Of a stretch of DNA of 64,000 nt, positions 50,901 to 61,942 are shown in pieces. The DNA comes from Acridotheres tristis (taxonomy: Eukaryota; Chordata; Aves; Passeriformes; Sturnidae), in contig CM072889.1 in NCBI GenBank assembly GCA_037013685.1, positions 1,807,976 through 1,871,975 on the forward strand, written 5' to 3'. The translations under genes and the position numbers were made by a program. A model generated the notes under the pieces. The model was not told the DNA's origin, ran no database searches, and was given only the letters and a program-made list of their open reading frames with translations. How positions within the stretch are numbered: the first letter of the stretch is position 1; each line of letters starts with the position of its first letter.

Positions 50901-53900
50901 GTTGGCTTGACTAATTTTGTGCAGCCCTGGAGTGACCAGACTTAATTAAGGGCATTATTAATTTAAACAGGAAAATAGCATTTATGTAGTCTGAAAACGG
51001 GAGCTGGATTATTGCAATCCCTCCTTTGTCCATGGCACAGAAGACAGAGGGGATTCCCTTTGTTAAATGTTTATCAGCAATCCCAGTGGGGCCCAATCTC
51101 TCCCCTCCTCTCTGCAGGACAAGCTGGCAAAGACCTTTGTGCTGCTAAATCCCACTTGAGTATTTGGAGAGCTTCCACTGCAGTTTTTTGTTTGCTTCTG
51201 AGTGTCCAGAGCAGTGAGGGCTCCTGCCCTCTGCTCTGTGCACCCCAGCCCAGCAGAGAGTGGGATTGCAGCAAAGCTTTCCCCTTCATCCCCCTCCACT
51301 CACAGAAGCTGGAAATGGGAACTGCAGGAGCTTTGCTTATCCCGTTGTGTGAAGTTGGGATGGGATTTACATTTACAGCACAGAGATGCACACGTGGGTG
51401 TGTGCAGGTAAAACAAGGGGTGCAGAGTGTCCAGGACAGCCCCTGCCACACGAGGACAGAAGGTGCTGTGCCCATCCCAACATATATTGGCCAAATCTCA
51501 GTTTAGACTGAGGTTAAGGCCACACCCAGTAGTTTAAGCCTGGTGGTGCAATGAGAATACCTGATTTTATCATGAAATCTCTGCTGTTCTGTAGGAATTA
51601 TTACTCATGAGATTTCCACCGTTCATGTAACCCCAAATTTCACTACATTTCCTGTTTTCATCCTCTTGTTCTGCACGTGAAGCAGATCTTCAAGGAGAGA
51701 AATGCTTGGAAAAATATTTCTAGAAAGAAGTTCCTGGTAGAATATTAAATCTAGAATATAATAGAATCATCAAATCATTAAGATTGGAAAAGGACTTTAA
51801 TATCATAATAGAATTATAGAATCATTAATACTGGAAAAGGTCTTTAATATCATCAAGTCCAACTGTCTAGAACACTGATAGAAAAAAGAGTGTGATAAAT
51901 GCTAACACCTTAAAAAAAAAAAAAAAAAAAGGAATTCATTTAAAACCAGAGAAAGGAAAGCAGGGCAAAGCACCATAGCTGGAAATGACAACTGCTGTGA
52001 AGCCTGGCCCCTTGGAAAGAAACACTTCTTTAAATCTGAGACACTTTGGGTGTGGAGGAGGAAGGTCCAAGCTGGGCCTCTGGGCAGGTGAGTTTTCTGC
52101 CATGCAGGGACAGAAACCACTTGACAAAAAATAAAACAATCAAGCTGTTGGCAGGAGGGAACCAGGCTGTGATTTCACTGCTGTTTAGTAATGTGTTGGA
52201 AATAAAATTGTTTTAATTTTGACTTGCTCCTGAAGGAGCCTGATTTAACACCTTCAAGAGCTCATTTTGGTGGAGTTTCAGGTACCTTGATTAGTCTTGG
52301 GTTTGAGCCCAGGTGTTTTCCTGCTGCTAAGCAGAGTTAATTACAGATGGAAGTGCTGGCAGCAAACATAAGACAGAAGAGTGTTGAAAAGCACAGAGCA
52401 GTTGTTTTACCTCCAATGAGACAAAGGGAGTATCCTGCACCTGCAGAGACATCTGCTCCCCATCTATGGTGAACTTCCTGGAATACAAAGCACCTGGGGG
52501 AGAAGGAAGATTGTTAGTCAGGGACTGTACCAGGGAAGCAAAATTAGAAAGGAAAAGTAAAATGGGACTGTTGAAATTCAGAGTTTGGAGATTTAGGATG
52601 AGGAGCTGCCTGTAGAAAAGTGGGTGACCCTGGAGCGTTTGCTCAGTGAAGGGGGGGTTGTGTTTGCTGTGTGGGGACATGTCCTGAGGGTACAGCCACC
52701 CTGGGGACAGGGAAAGGGCCACTCAGGATTGAGTCACATCCTCAAAGTGGGCACATAAATCCCATTCAGGTTTCCAGTCCATATTGCTAACTTTAAATGT
52801 AAGTGCAGTTCACTTTTTATAATCACAAATGAGAACATCCAGGTGTGGTCAGTGAAAGGTGTGAGTGTTTCCTGCTGCATTTTTCTGGATGCCTTTAAAA
52901 AAGGAAAGTGCTCCAGTTTCAGACACAGAGTGAGTGACTCTACACGAATCCTCCAGGTGCTCTTTGGGGTTTGTGTGATTTTAGCAGAGTTTGGTTGAAA
53001 TCCCCAAAGACTGGACACTTTAAACCTGACTTTGGTTAATCTGGAGGACACAGCCAAGTGCCAGTTCCACCCACCTAGGCCTGATCTGGCTCTGATCTAA
53101 GCCCTGCTGTCCTGGGCTTGAACTTTGTTACTGCAGCTGAGTTAAATGACAATGAAAATTTAAGTCTTGATCTTATGAACTCTGTGGTTGGGACAAGGAC
53201 AGCTTCAGAGGTTGATGTCATCATCGTTTTTCTTTAGAATTTAACACAAGTCACGTGGGGCTGTGAAGAAATGCTAATCCACAGCTGCTGTGTACAGCCC
53301 TTCTGTCTTACCCCAGCACAATTGTCACTGCTGCCTCCAGAACAATGTCAAACGTGGAGAAATCCACCCACTGGAGAGTGAGGAATTCAGATCAACAGGG
53401 AGCCCAGCTAGTGACAGTAATGCCCTCACTTCTGAAAATCAGCTTTGTTTCAAGTAAACAAGTGTTTTTATTCCAGTGGAAAAGAGTCTGAGCTCACAGA
53501 ACGTTTTCAACACAAGGAAATTTAGCACTGAATCTCACGTTTCCTATAGCGGTTTAATATTGTGAGGGGATCCAGCCCTGGTGGGATTTAATTTGTATTT
53601 TAAAATCAGACCTGATTTAAAGCTGTAAAGATGGTTTTAGGAGAAGACACTGCAGCCCTGAAGGAAGAGCAGACAAGCCCTTGTTCCCACTGCATGATGC
53701 CCTGCAGAACAAAGAGCCCCTGCTCTGCCTGGTGATGCTGGCACAAGGAAAAGCAAGGCTGGGTGACCCCAAGGGCACTGCCACCTGTTCCTTCTTGCTG
53801 GAATATTCACTTTTCCTGCAGCATGGCCATGGGCCCGGGAGCTTCATGGGAAAGGCACGTGGGTCCCAGCACTGGCTCTGGCTGCAGTCACTGCACAGCT

Positions 53901-56214
53901 CCCAGCTCCCACTTGATGTACAACCTCCCAGAGAAGAGGTGACACGAGAGAAGGAGCAAAAGTGCAGCCAACCATCAGGGTTACTCGGGGTCAGTGAGGG
54001 GGAGCTTTCAGACTGCATTTCCTCACATCAAAGGTGTCTTGTGCTGCTCCCTCCTCATCCTCAGCTCAGCAAGCATCTCCAAAGTGAAGCGTTTTCTGAA
54101 TTCTGCCCACCTTCACCCCAAAAATGTGAGGTGGCCAATGTGTGGGATGTGCAGCAGGGGTGAGCATGGGGTACATGGATCCATCCTACAGCACTGGCCA
54201 AATCGGTCAGAGTTTTCCTGAACCAGCTCACATGAACACAATGCCTGGATTAAACAAGAAAGGAATGGTTGCTTTGCTTGTCTTATGCAGAGAAGGCTTC
54301 AATTTCGAAGTCTCCCTGGTTATAAAAGCCCCTGAAATAAAGGGAATGCACAAAAAAAGTTCTGAACTACCTTTTCCACCCCTCAGAATTCCTCTGCCCT
54401 CCCTGGGGTTGCAGGGGGAGCAGCATTGGGTTTCTGTGGTTTAGTTGATGTGTAGCTTGTTCCTTGAGCCTGTGTTTCAGTATAGGTATGTCCCCAAGCA
54501 AAGCTTTTACTCTGATCCTTTTCCATCAACTTGGGGGAAAAAAACCAGCTGAAAGGATCATAAATAATGAGCCTTTGATTTATTGCTTTCATAGCTCGAG
54601 GCTATTAACTGAAAATATGCACCTTATGGACATCTAACACCACTTGGCTTCCCTGTAACGTGCACCAGCCACAAAACAGAGGGGATTTCTTTTCCAGCTC
54701 TCTGCAGCGCTGCTGGGAGAGCAGAACTCACCGGTGTTGGCTTCGTAGTCCCCAATAAATCTCTTTGTGAGGAAGCGCACGACCAGGGCTGCAAAACAAA
54801 GACAAAAAGATGGGTCCTTAACGAGACCCCAGCTCCACCTCGGCACAACTTGTGTAACACCCTCCTGCAGGCACAAAATCGAGTTAATCTCTGGATTGCT
54901 CACGTGTCGTTCTGCAAGGGCTGCTCTCAACTCTCAGCACTCACGGACGAAGATGTGGGGCCAGCCTGGGATACCTAACACAGAGTTTTTCACAGCTTGT
55001 ATTGGAAATGAGCTCTCAGATTCAGGGTGGCAGCTCAGCTCCCTGTGATCGCAGGTAAAGCAATCTGTCCTTTGCCCTGCAATAATTAACAAGCCAGTAG
55101 ACTGCAGCTAATCCAAATTTAAGCATTTTATGCCATGCAAGAAGTGAGGCTGATGGATGGAATGGTTCTTTCCAGCTTTAAAACCCCTCACAAAACCCAT
55201 TAGTGATATCTAATCACAGCCAGCAAACAAATCCATGTGCTCTGCACCTTTGGCCTTCTTATTCACCTTCACCTCAGCTGCTTTCTTAAACTCTTTGATA
55301 GGAACATTTTCCTTTTTCTGCATAAAATATTTAAATCCCATCATAGCAATAGTAACTTGTGTTCCTGTAGTGCTTTGATCTCAGTAGACTCCTAGTAACT
55401 TGCACAACCACTTAATTAAGAGTTAAATAAAACGTCTTATTCTGTAAGCAACATTATTTTATAATAGATTTAATTTCAAACAATAATTTTTCTCACAGGG
55501 ATTCTGGGTCATCCTTTAGCACCCTTAGATGAAATTGCCTGTGCAGCTTCAACAAACTATTTAAAAAGTCTTCAACAAACTATTTAAAAATAATATGAAG
55601 ATGTAGCTGCTTCAAAGCCAAAACAATCAAACATTTTGCTGAATCCCGTGGAATCGCAGATGTAATAAATCAATCTGCTTTTAATAATTCCTGAAATCAT
55701 CCAGATATACAAATGCACCAGTGCTCCCTTTACCCTCTTTTCTTCCCCTCTCTTTTGGAGAATAATAAAGGCACATCTCGTATGCTGTGATTTGTCTGCA
55801 GAGCATGAAACATTTACAGCAGGAGGATAAAAGCCACCTTTTGGGGTGTGGAAATTCAACCACAGTTCCATAATTTGCACAAGACCGGGTAGAAACATTC
55901 GTGAGTACAAAACTCGCTGCTGGCTGCTCACGCCTCACAAATTCTTACCAAAAAAAAAAAAAGGCAAATTGAAGCAGTTAGGCTGTGACAAACGCCCCAG
56001 TTTTGGGCAGTCCAGGAGCTCGGAAGCCCAGCCGCCAGGAGAAGCGGGGCACACACACCTGGGACTTACCTGTCTTGCCCACGCTGCTGCCTCCCAGCAC
56101 CACCAGCTTGATGATTTTGTTGGGCGCACAGTCCAGCGCGGGGTACTCGGGGATGGGCAGCAGCAGGAAGTTGGTGGAGTACTGAGACATCGTGTCCTCA
56201 GGGATGAGAAGCAT
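47451..56214 (-). CDS. RASL11-family Ras-like small GTPase (complete gene, 4 coding exons)
   Basis: Joining 56214-56070, 54788-54732, 52493-52411 and 47918-47451 gives 753 bases, that is 250 residues plus TGA. Starting at Met9 (56190) instead gives 242 residues, close to known RASL11A/B lengths. Motifs: P-loop GGSSVGKT (41-48), switch I region with [12 protein letters not shown] (53-64), DTPF at 88-91 where Ras has DxxG, NKGD guanine-base motif (155-158), SAR (185-187) and the family tail [10 protein letters not shown] (226-235). There is no C-terminal CAAX, so it is not prenylated. RASL11 proteins are atypical Ras members; RASL11A has been linked to rRNA gene transcription in the nucleolus, but the role of this copy is unknown. 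[12 protein letters not shown] and FLLLPIPE recall RASL11A; CQEQINR recalls RASL11B. It is probably RASL11A itself or a third paralogue. Family assignment is firm, the exact orthologue is not. Confidence 0.93.
48001..48505 (-). mobile_element. Solo LTR-like element of an endogenous retrovirus
   Basis: Read on the minus strand, this block has the order of a retroviral LTR. A TATA box (CCTATAAAGG) lies at about 48248-48257, with an octamer-like TTTGCATGC just upstream. AATAAA follows at 48149-48144, about 105 bases further on. A U5-like tail ends near TTTCTGGCA at 48001. No primer-binding site, gag, pol or env sequence adjoins it, so it is probably a solo LTR. Outer boundaries are approximate because I could not find a clear target-site duplication. 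It lies in the last intron of the RASL11-like gene in the same orientation. The organisation is seen in the sequence; the class (ERV2-like by appearance) is a guess. Confidence 0.55.
48510..48777 (+). mobile_element. CR1 LINE fragment
   Basis: Landmarks in order: CTGAAAGGAGGTTGTAGCCA, GACAAGAGGAAACAGCCTCA, GGGGAGGTTTAGGTTGG, AGGGTGGTCAGG, CATCCCTGGAGGTGTT and GATGTGGCACTCAG. This is the typical forward 3' portion of avian CR1 including the last codons of ORF2. It abuts the LTR-like element. Confidence 0.9.
50410..50431 (+). repeat. Short (GATG)n tract
   Basis: A few tandem GATG units in intron 3. Simple sequence. Confidence 0.6.
51755..51880 (-). mobile_element. Duplicated CR1 3'-end fragment
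   Basis: Two similar blocks in tandem each read like ATAGAATCAT...TTGGAAAAGG...CTTTAATATCAT, as in the reverse-complement end of CR1. The second block continues into AAGTCCAACTGT. This may be a local duplication or two nested truncated insertions. Confidence 0.65.
51912..51930 (+). repeat. Poly(A) run of 19
   Basis: A homopolymer follows AACACCTT, about 30 bases beyond the CR1-like fragment. CR1 does not end in poly(A), so the two are probably unrelated. Confidence 0.9.
52411..52493 (-). CDS. RASL11-like exon 3 (residues 69-95, switch II start)
   Basis: 83 bases between acceptor CCCCCAG|GTGCTTTG and donor TTGGAG|GTAAAA, entering in phase 1 and leaving in phase 0. It encodes [20 protein letters not shown] then PFVSLE. 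The family glycine after DTP is replaced by Phe, see findings. Confidence 0.95.
52494..54731 (-). other. Intron 2 of the RASL11-like gene
   Basis: A GT-AG intron of 2238 bases without recognised repeats. A 160-codon frame on the opposite strand (53681-54163) resembles no known protein and is taken as chance. Confidence 0.9.
54732..54788 (-). CDS. RASL11-like exon 2 (residues 49-68, switch I)
   Basis: 57 bases between acceptor TTTTGCAG| and donor ACCG|GTGAGT, phase 1 at both ends. It encodes [20 protein letters not shown] when joined with its neighbours, a stretch nearly invariant across RASL11 proteins. As in RASL11A, the position corresponding to Ras Thr35 is Asn (N66), with Thr67 adjacent. 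Confidence 0.95.
54789..56069 (-). other. Intron 1 of the RASL11-like gene
   Basis: A GT-AG intron of 1281 bases. Near 55547-55590 it contains a direct repeat of about 21 bases (TTCAACAAACTATTTAAAAA twice). No other feature was recognised. Confidence 0.9.
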
Positions 56215-56600
56215 GCCAGAAGGGATGGCTCCTCAAGCCGATCTGCGGGAGAAAAGCAGGAGCGCGGCTCCCCGGCGCCTGTCCTCGGCTGGATCTATCT
56301 CCTCGCAGCGAGAACCCCTCTCATCCCACTGGAGCTTTCCCGAGGAATGTGAGAGCGCCCGGCCTCCTCCAGCCGATTCCTGTGCTCAGACAGAGCCTTT
56401 GGAGAGCCGAGGGAACTTTTTGATCAGCCCCCGTGAAAACTGACTCCAGCATCCCGCAGCCAATCACGAGGGGACCGGGACATTCCTGCAGCCGGCACCC
56501 AGCGCTCCTGGATCCCTCCCCACCGGCTGCTTTCTGTGCTGCCCCTTGGCCGGCTGCTCAAAACCCAGATTTTGGGGCTTTACAGGCGTCACGGGAGCGC
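55990..56600 (-). promoter_or_regulatory. CpG-island promoter of the RASL11-like gene
   Basis: A GC- and CpG-rich stretch surrounds exon 1. There is no TATA box at a convincing distance. An inverted CCAAT box (CAGCCAATCACGAGG, CCAAT at 56460-56464 on the plus strand) lies about 250 bases upstream of the first ATG. In this orientation it is the ATTGG form bound by NF-Y in many TATA-less promoters. The transcription start is probably between the CCAAT box and the ATG. Confidence 0.6.
56070..56214 (-). CDS. RASL11-like exon 1 (residues 1-48)
   Basis: It runs from the ATG at 56214 to the donor ACAG|GTAAGT at 56070/56069 and ends in phase 1. It encodes the N-terminal tail and the complete P-loop up to Thr48. 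A second in-frame ATG at 56190 has A at -3 and gives [10 protein letters not shown], which lines up with the RASL11A start region. The first ATG has G at -3. Either may be used. Confidence 0.92.
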
Positions 56601-59600
56601 TTTCAGCGCGGTGCGGTCACCCCCTCATGCTCTGCCGTAATTCTGCTTTGAATAATCCGGTTGTGCCTGTCCAGTCCCTTTGGTTTTCCAAAGGCTCCAG
56701 CTCCTCGCTCTGTTGTTCTCTCTGTGCCATTGTGTGCTGTCCTTCCACAGCCCCGCAGATGGGACCCTGCTCTTCGGGATAACAAACACATTTCCATCCC
56801 CCCAACCAGAGTTTTCAGGCAGCTGTGGGATATTCCCAAATCCCAGCTGACACCTGAATCCTCCGGGATACATTTGATTTGCTTTGTGCGTGCTCTGAGT
56901 CCTAAAGGGCAGCGTTGGGGTGGGACACTGCAGGCTCTCCAAACACAGGGAAGTGAATTTAGGGCTGGTGACAGACTTGGGAAACTGAGGAAGGACTGGA
57001 TGTCTTTCAGAGGGAATGAATTTTCTCTAGGAAAACGGAGTGGGGTTTTAGGACAGCTGGCAGGGTTTGTGGGATGACAGCCTGGAACTGAACACTGGCT
57101 ACAATCAGCTCTCAGTTCTCTGGGATAACAGGGAGGGAAGAACACTGAGGAGGGAGTGACCCAGATAAAGCAGAACTGCAAATAATATGAAACAGATGTA
57201 AATTAAACTAAAAAAAAATAACGTAGTTGGAAAAACTTCTCGGAAGGGAGCAGAGGCAAGGCTGGGACATGGACTCTGTCAGGCTGTGTGGGAGATGTGG
57301 ATGGGAATGGAGAGCAAGGTAACCCCCAGAGCTCACAGAGACCTGGGGATGCAGCTTCTTCTGCAGGCAGAAGATGGGCCGGGCTCACTCTGGAGAGTTT
57401 GCAGCCCCCAAAAAGCCTCTGTGTGCCCAGCTGCTCTCAGGGCTCTGCTCTGACCCACAGCACACATCTGACCCTCCCTAGCAGGATCCAGAGCCAGGGT
57501 GGCATCCCAGGGATGGGAAATCAGGGCAGGGTGTAAATCACTGCTCCTGCCCAAAGCTCCCATCCCAGTTTGCACACCAGCATCACCCAGGGCTGGTGAG
57601 TGTGAACTGCCCCAAGGGAGATCCAGCTTTGGGGCACAGCAGTGAAATCAGCCCAAGAATCCCAAGGTTTATGGAAATGTCACTTTTCCAAGGTTCTGCT
57701 CCCCCTCTAAAACCTCGTTGTGCAGCAGAATTCGTGCAGTGATGCTCTGCGAGCTCCCAGCCTTGTTCCTGTAACCATCCTGGCAGCTGATGAAGAGGAG
57801 GAAAAAATGTCTGGAGGCTGATGCAGCTCATGGAACTGGGAGAGAGCTGCTGGATCCTGTGGGAATGCTGTGCAAATCTTCCAGTGTCAATTTGATTCCA
57901 GACTTTTGCAAAACCCCAAACCTTGAAAAAAAAAAATCTTTTCCAGGAAATTTCATTATCGGGGTGCTTTAATCTCCCACAAGTTTTGTAAGAAGAGGCA
58001 AAAGGACAGGAGGAACAGGAAAAAAAGCTCAAAATCTCGTGGTCAATTAATAGGGCAGAACTTTGAAATGTGTTATTGAGCTGGACAGTGATAAATTTGG
58101 GATCAGTTAGCAGCAGTAAGTCACTGTCTGCCTCTCGGAGTGCTGGAACCTTTGTTACCATTTGCTATTAAAAGCATATGTTAGTGAGTAATATAAAAAC
58201 ATTCATCACAATAGTCGTCCTCCAAAACCAAACAGTCATAGATCTGTCAGCTCCTAGGTGGCCAGAAGAGCTCCAGCCCAGGAAAAAAAAAAAGCCAGAT
58301 AAGTTCAGAAAGACCATGAAGAATATTCTACATGAGCAAAGACATTCCTAGAAGAAAACAGCTCTGCTGGCTTGCTCCAAGACGGAGGCACGTTCAACTG
58401 GAAAAAAATTAAAAGTTAAAATCATTTGGGGTAACCAAATGTGGTGCTGAGGAACACAAAAGGGAGTCAGAGGCACATGGAGGCTGAGCTTTGGTCTGGA
58501 TGAATGCGAGGCAGGCAAAAAGAATGCAAACTGTGCTCCAGTGATGCTGAGCTTGGATGTGGCACTCGAAAATCAGGAGTCGCAGCCACGGGCACGGAGC
58601 AGCTGCTGCTGAGCAGGGCCAGGGAAACTGCTCCATGTGCTTGCAGGGCTGGATCTGCTGCTGATACGGGAGAGGGGATGTGTGGGGGCAGGAATGAGAC
58701 AGCAACGCTGGAGGAAATGTTGAACTGCTGCTCTTGGCAGCTCTGAGGGCTTCTGGTTGCTTAAAACAAATGTGAAAGCAGTTGTAGGCTGCGTGCTGGA
58801 GGCAGAGCAGTGGAGTTCGAGTTCTTTTGCTAATATGGTTCAACACGAGTTTCTTCTGCACCAGCCCAGGCTTCTTGTGCTTCTCCCCAAAGCTCCTTCC
58901 ACCCCGTGCAGGAATCTCTGTGCAGAGAGAAGGGCTTTTAGTACAAATCAAAAAGCAGTTTTCAATCTACTCTTCCCCTCCTCTTAACTTTGAGGCTTTA
59001 ATTCTGAAAGGATTCAAGTAAAATACAGAATCAAACCCAGAGGTTTTCAAACACGGTCCTTATCTGATTTTCTCTATTGCCAGAGCAGCCTTTTCACAGA
59101 GTGAAGCCACAGAGAAGGATTCACACTCTCTGAGATTGTATAACCCTTGGCATGTGGAATAATAATTGTTTTTAAAGGAGATATTCATTGTTTGTGCACA
59201 ATGGACTTATATTTAGCTAAGAAACCCATGTTTTAAATTCAAATTCTCTTGGAAAAACAACAGCTTAAATTAGAGGGGGAATGTTTGCAAAACTGAGAGT
59301 GACTTTGGGAACATTTGGATGGTTCTGGAGGTTTCACTTTACCACCCCTTGGGCTGCTCATGCAAAGATCTGTGCCTTTGCATGGTGCACAGAGATTGTT
59401 ATTTCCACACCAAATTTTTTACAGATTTATTTACTGGTCTATGTTTCTTTTGGCACCGTTTGTTAGAAGATTTTCTATTTATATTGTTGTTGGCCCTCCT
59501 ACACATCTTCAGAGACGAAGCTTGCTAAAAATAAAAATATTTGCCATGACCATGGTGCCTGTCACAGGACGATGTCAGAGTGCTTTAAAACTGGTTGTAA

Positions 59601-61324
59601 TTACTCTTCATGCATTGTACAAAAGGAGTAAGAGACGAGCAGAGCCAGAGAGACCTTGCTAAAATCCCAGCAAGGATTGGAAACCATTGGGAAAAACGTT
59701 TCTCTTTCTGCCTAGCTCTGGCAGGAATGATTTTTCCTCCAGAAGTTGATTTGTAACCCTCACATTTGCCTCTGGTACAATCTTTCATAGGATATATTGA
59801 TGTTAGGGGGACTTGGAAGGTGGAATAGGGCTCTTTTCAGGGCAGAAATGGGAAATGTGGCTGTGGGGAAATGCCAGGGGCTGTGGCAGATGCTGAGACA
59901 AAACTCGTGGCTGGTGGCTGAACTGACTCCAACCAACAAGAATTGATGCCTGCAGCTCTCTCTGCCCCCTCTTTGTTGCAAACTTGGGCCCCAAAGGTCA
60001 CTTCTCACACTGCACTCAACAAAAAATTGTCTTTGAACCACCTTTCTGCTGCCGGTAACTGAATACCTCAAAGCTGGGGAAGGCAAAGGAGGAGGAGATA
60101 AGAAAGGAGCAGAGCTGAGTGTGGTGTGCTCGAGGAACCAGCCTCGGTCTGTGTGCTCAGAATTCCACCTCGCTGAGTTTAAATGAATTCAAAGTGCATC
60201 TCTGTGCTGCAGCAGTGACCTCTGAAGACATTTGGGGACAAGACCTCGATTTTAGCCCTGTAATTCTGCTCAGCACCAAGTTGTTCTGATCCTGAGGCCA
60301 AAGGGCAAAGAAATGTCCTCAGATGCTGCTGCAACAGCTGTGATAAATCATTTTTGGTTCTATTTTGGGATGTAAGGATGAACATTTAAATACACACTTC
60401 ATTCTGGTCAAACACTGTACAGATTCCACAACTTCTGTATTTCCTGTCCCTAATTTTAAAGCATTGCCGTTCATGGCAGCCCTGTAAGGAGCACGTGGCC
60501 CTTTTCACTTTTGGGATATCCTGTAAGATTGGGGTTTTTGTGTTCCTGAAGCCTGTCCCCGGGGATCCTGTCGTAGATGACGTGGGAAGCCCAACATGTG
60601 CACAAGAACATCACCGCAGGAGAGCAGCTCAAATAGAATGGAAACATCTTGGCCTCATAAAAAAAGTTTCTGCTTTGGAAACGGAACCGTTCTCCCTTCC
60701 CCACAGATATTCCCACAAGGTCAGGGCTGGAGTGTGGAGACTGGGATTGTGAGCAGGAGCTCGCAGTGCCCTCAGCAGCAGCTCTGGGTAATGAGGAGGG
60801 GCTGGGAGCTTCGGGCTGGACACAGCTCCGGGTCACGGTCAGCCCCATCCCGAATTTCTGCCCTTTCCTCGCTGCTCGCCAAGGGCTGTTTGTTCTGAGA
60901 TGTGTTTGCTCGCAGTGTGCACTGCGGGACGAGCTCTGTGATGTCTCAGGAACATTTCCCACTCCTTCTCCCACCGGATTTACAGTGGACACTGCTGTCA
61001 TTCACACAGAGCTCCCAAAAAGCCTTTTTGTCATTCTCTGGAGCGGGGATGTGTGGTGTGGAACCACCGTCCCATCCACCACAAAATCCCAGCCATGGGC
61101 GCCCCACAACCATTGGAAGGAGTCTTGGGAATCACAGAATTCCATCGGGTACCCCCGAGGGGTTTCGGCGCTCTGGGGTGGCCGTGGTGTCCCTCGGTGG
61201 GGTTTTGGTGACATCCCCCAGTTCCCAGCCCAGCCCTGTGGGGACAGTGCCTTCCTCCAGTGCCACCAGTGTCCCTGGCACTGCCCATCCCAGTGGGGCC
61301 GCCAGCCTCCTCCCTGAGCCCCGG
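56601..61324. other. Spacer between the divergent RASL11-like and USP12/46-like genes
   Basis: About 4.7 kb with no recognised exon. In the human USP12/RASL11A neighbourhood RPL21 lies between the two genes; no ribosomal protein L21-like exon was recognised here. Open frames such as 58951-58409 (180 codons, minus) and 57181-56603 (192 codons, minus) match nothing I know. Regulatory elements shared by the two divergent genes could lie here. Confidence 0.55.
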
Positions 61325-61545
61325 GAATCATGGAATATCCTGGCTGGGAAGGGGTGCACTAGGATCATGGAATCACAGACTCACAGAATGTTAAGGGTTG
61401 GGAGGGACCTTCAAGATCACCCAGTGCCACCCCTGCCATGGCAGGGACACCTTCCCTGTCCCAGGCTGCTCCAAGCCCTGTCCAGCCTGGCCTGGGACAC
61501 TGCCAGGGATCCAGGGGCAGCCACGGCTGCTCTGGGCACCCTGCT
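61325..61545 (-). mobile_element. CR1 LINE fragments (two nested or tandem 3' ends)
   Basis: A short piece, AATCATGGAATATCCTGG, is followed at about 61364 by ATGGAATCACAGACTCACAG, GGGAGGGACCTTCAAGATC and CCCAGGCTGCTCCAAGCCC. Both are reverse-complement CR1 3' ends; the second is the longer copy. They lie immediately left of the hexanucleotide array. Confidence 0.85.
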
Positions 61546-61550
61546 CCCCA

Positions 61551-61815
61551 TCCTGATCCCGTTCCTGATCCCCAGCCTAGTCCCATTCCCATCCCGTCCC
61601 GATCCCGTTCCCATCCCGGTCCCGATCCCACTCCTCGGTCCCGTTCCCATCCCCGTCTCACTCTCATCCCGTTCCCGTTCGCGTTCCCATTCCTGATCCC
61701 GGTCCCGTTCCCGTCCCAGTCCCTTTCCCATCCCGATCCCGATCCCGCTCCCGCTCCCGCTCCCGATCCCGATCCCGATCCCATTCCCGATCCCATTCCT
61801 TTCCCCAGCCCGTTC
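61551..61815. repeat. CCCGAT-type hexanucleotide array
   Basis: About 260 bases consist of runs of CCCGAT, CCCGTT, CCCATT and CCCGCT units (for example GATCCCGATCCCGATCCC near 61770). The minus strand is a regular series of GGG triplets every six bases, a pattern favourable for G-quadruplexes. The array ends about 140 bases before the start codon of the USP12/46-like exon and so directly abuts its promoter. Long open frames through it are compositional. Confidence 0.9.
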
Positions 61816-61931
61816 CCCCCGGACCAAGAACGCCTAGGAACGGTGGTTGGGCGGCGCGGGGGGCGCCCTTTCGGCGGCGCACGGCCCGGGCCGGTTAGCG
61901 GGTGCGCAGCTGGCGCTGTCAGTCGCGGCCC

Positions 61932-61942
61932 AAGATGGCGGC
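61932..61942 (+). promoter_or_regulatory. YY1-type site AAGATGGCGGC
   Basis: It matches the YY1 core AANATGGCGGC that is often found just downstream of the start site in housekeeping promoters. The ATG inside it also begins the upstream reading frame described next. Confidence 0.6.

Larger units (their letters stand above)
47919..52410 (-). other. Intron 3 of the RASL11-like gene
   Basis: A GT-AG intron of 4492 bases (donor GAG|GTAAAA at 52410, acceptor TTTTTTCAG at 47919). It carries a solo-LTR-like element, a CR1 copy, a duplicated CR1 3' end and a 19-A run. These are listed separately. Confidence 0.9.

Noticed and set aside
56601..61324. Search for an RPL21-like gene between the two divergent genes
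   Set aside because: Human RPL21 sits between USP12 and RASL11A, but no L21-like exon was recognised here. This fits a paralogous block but may also reflect my inability to search.
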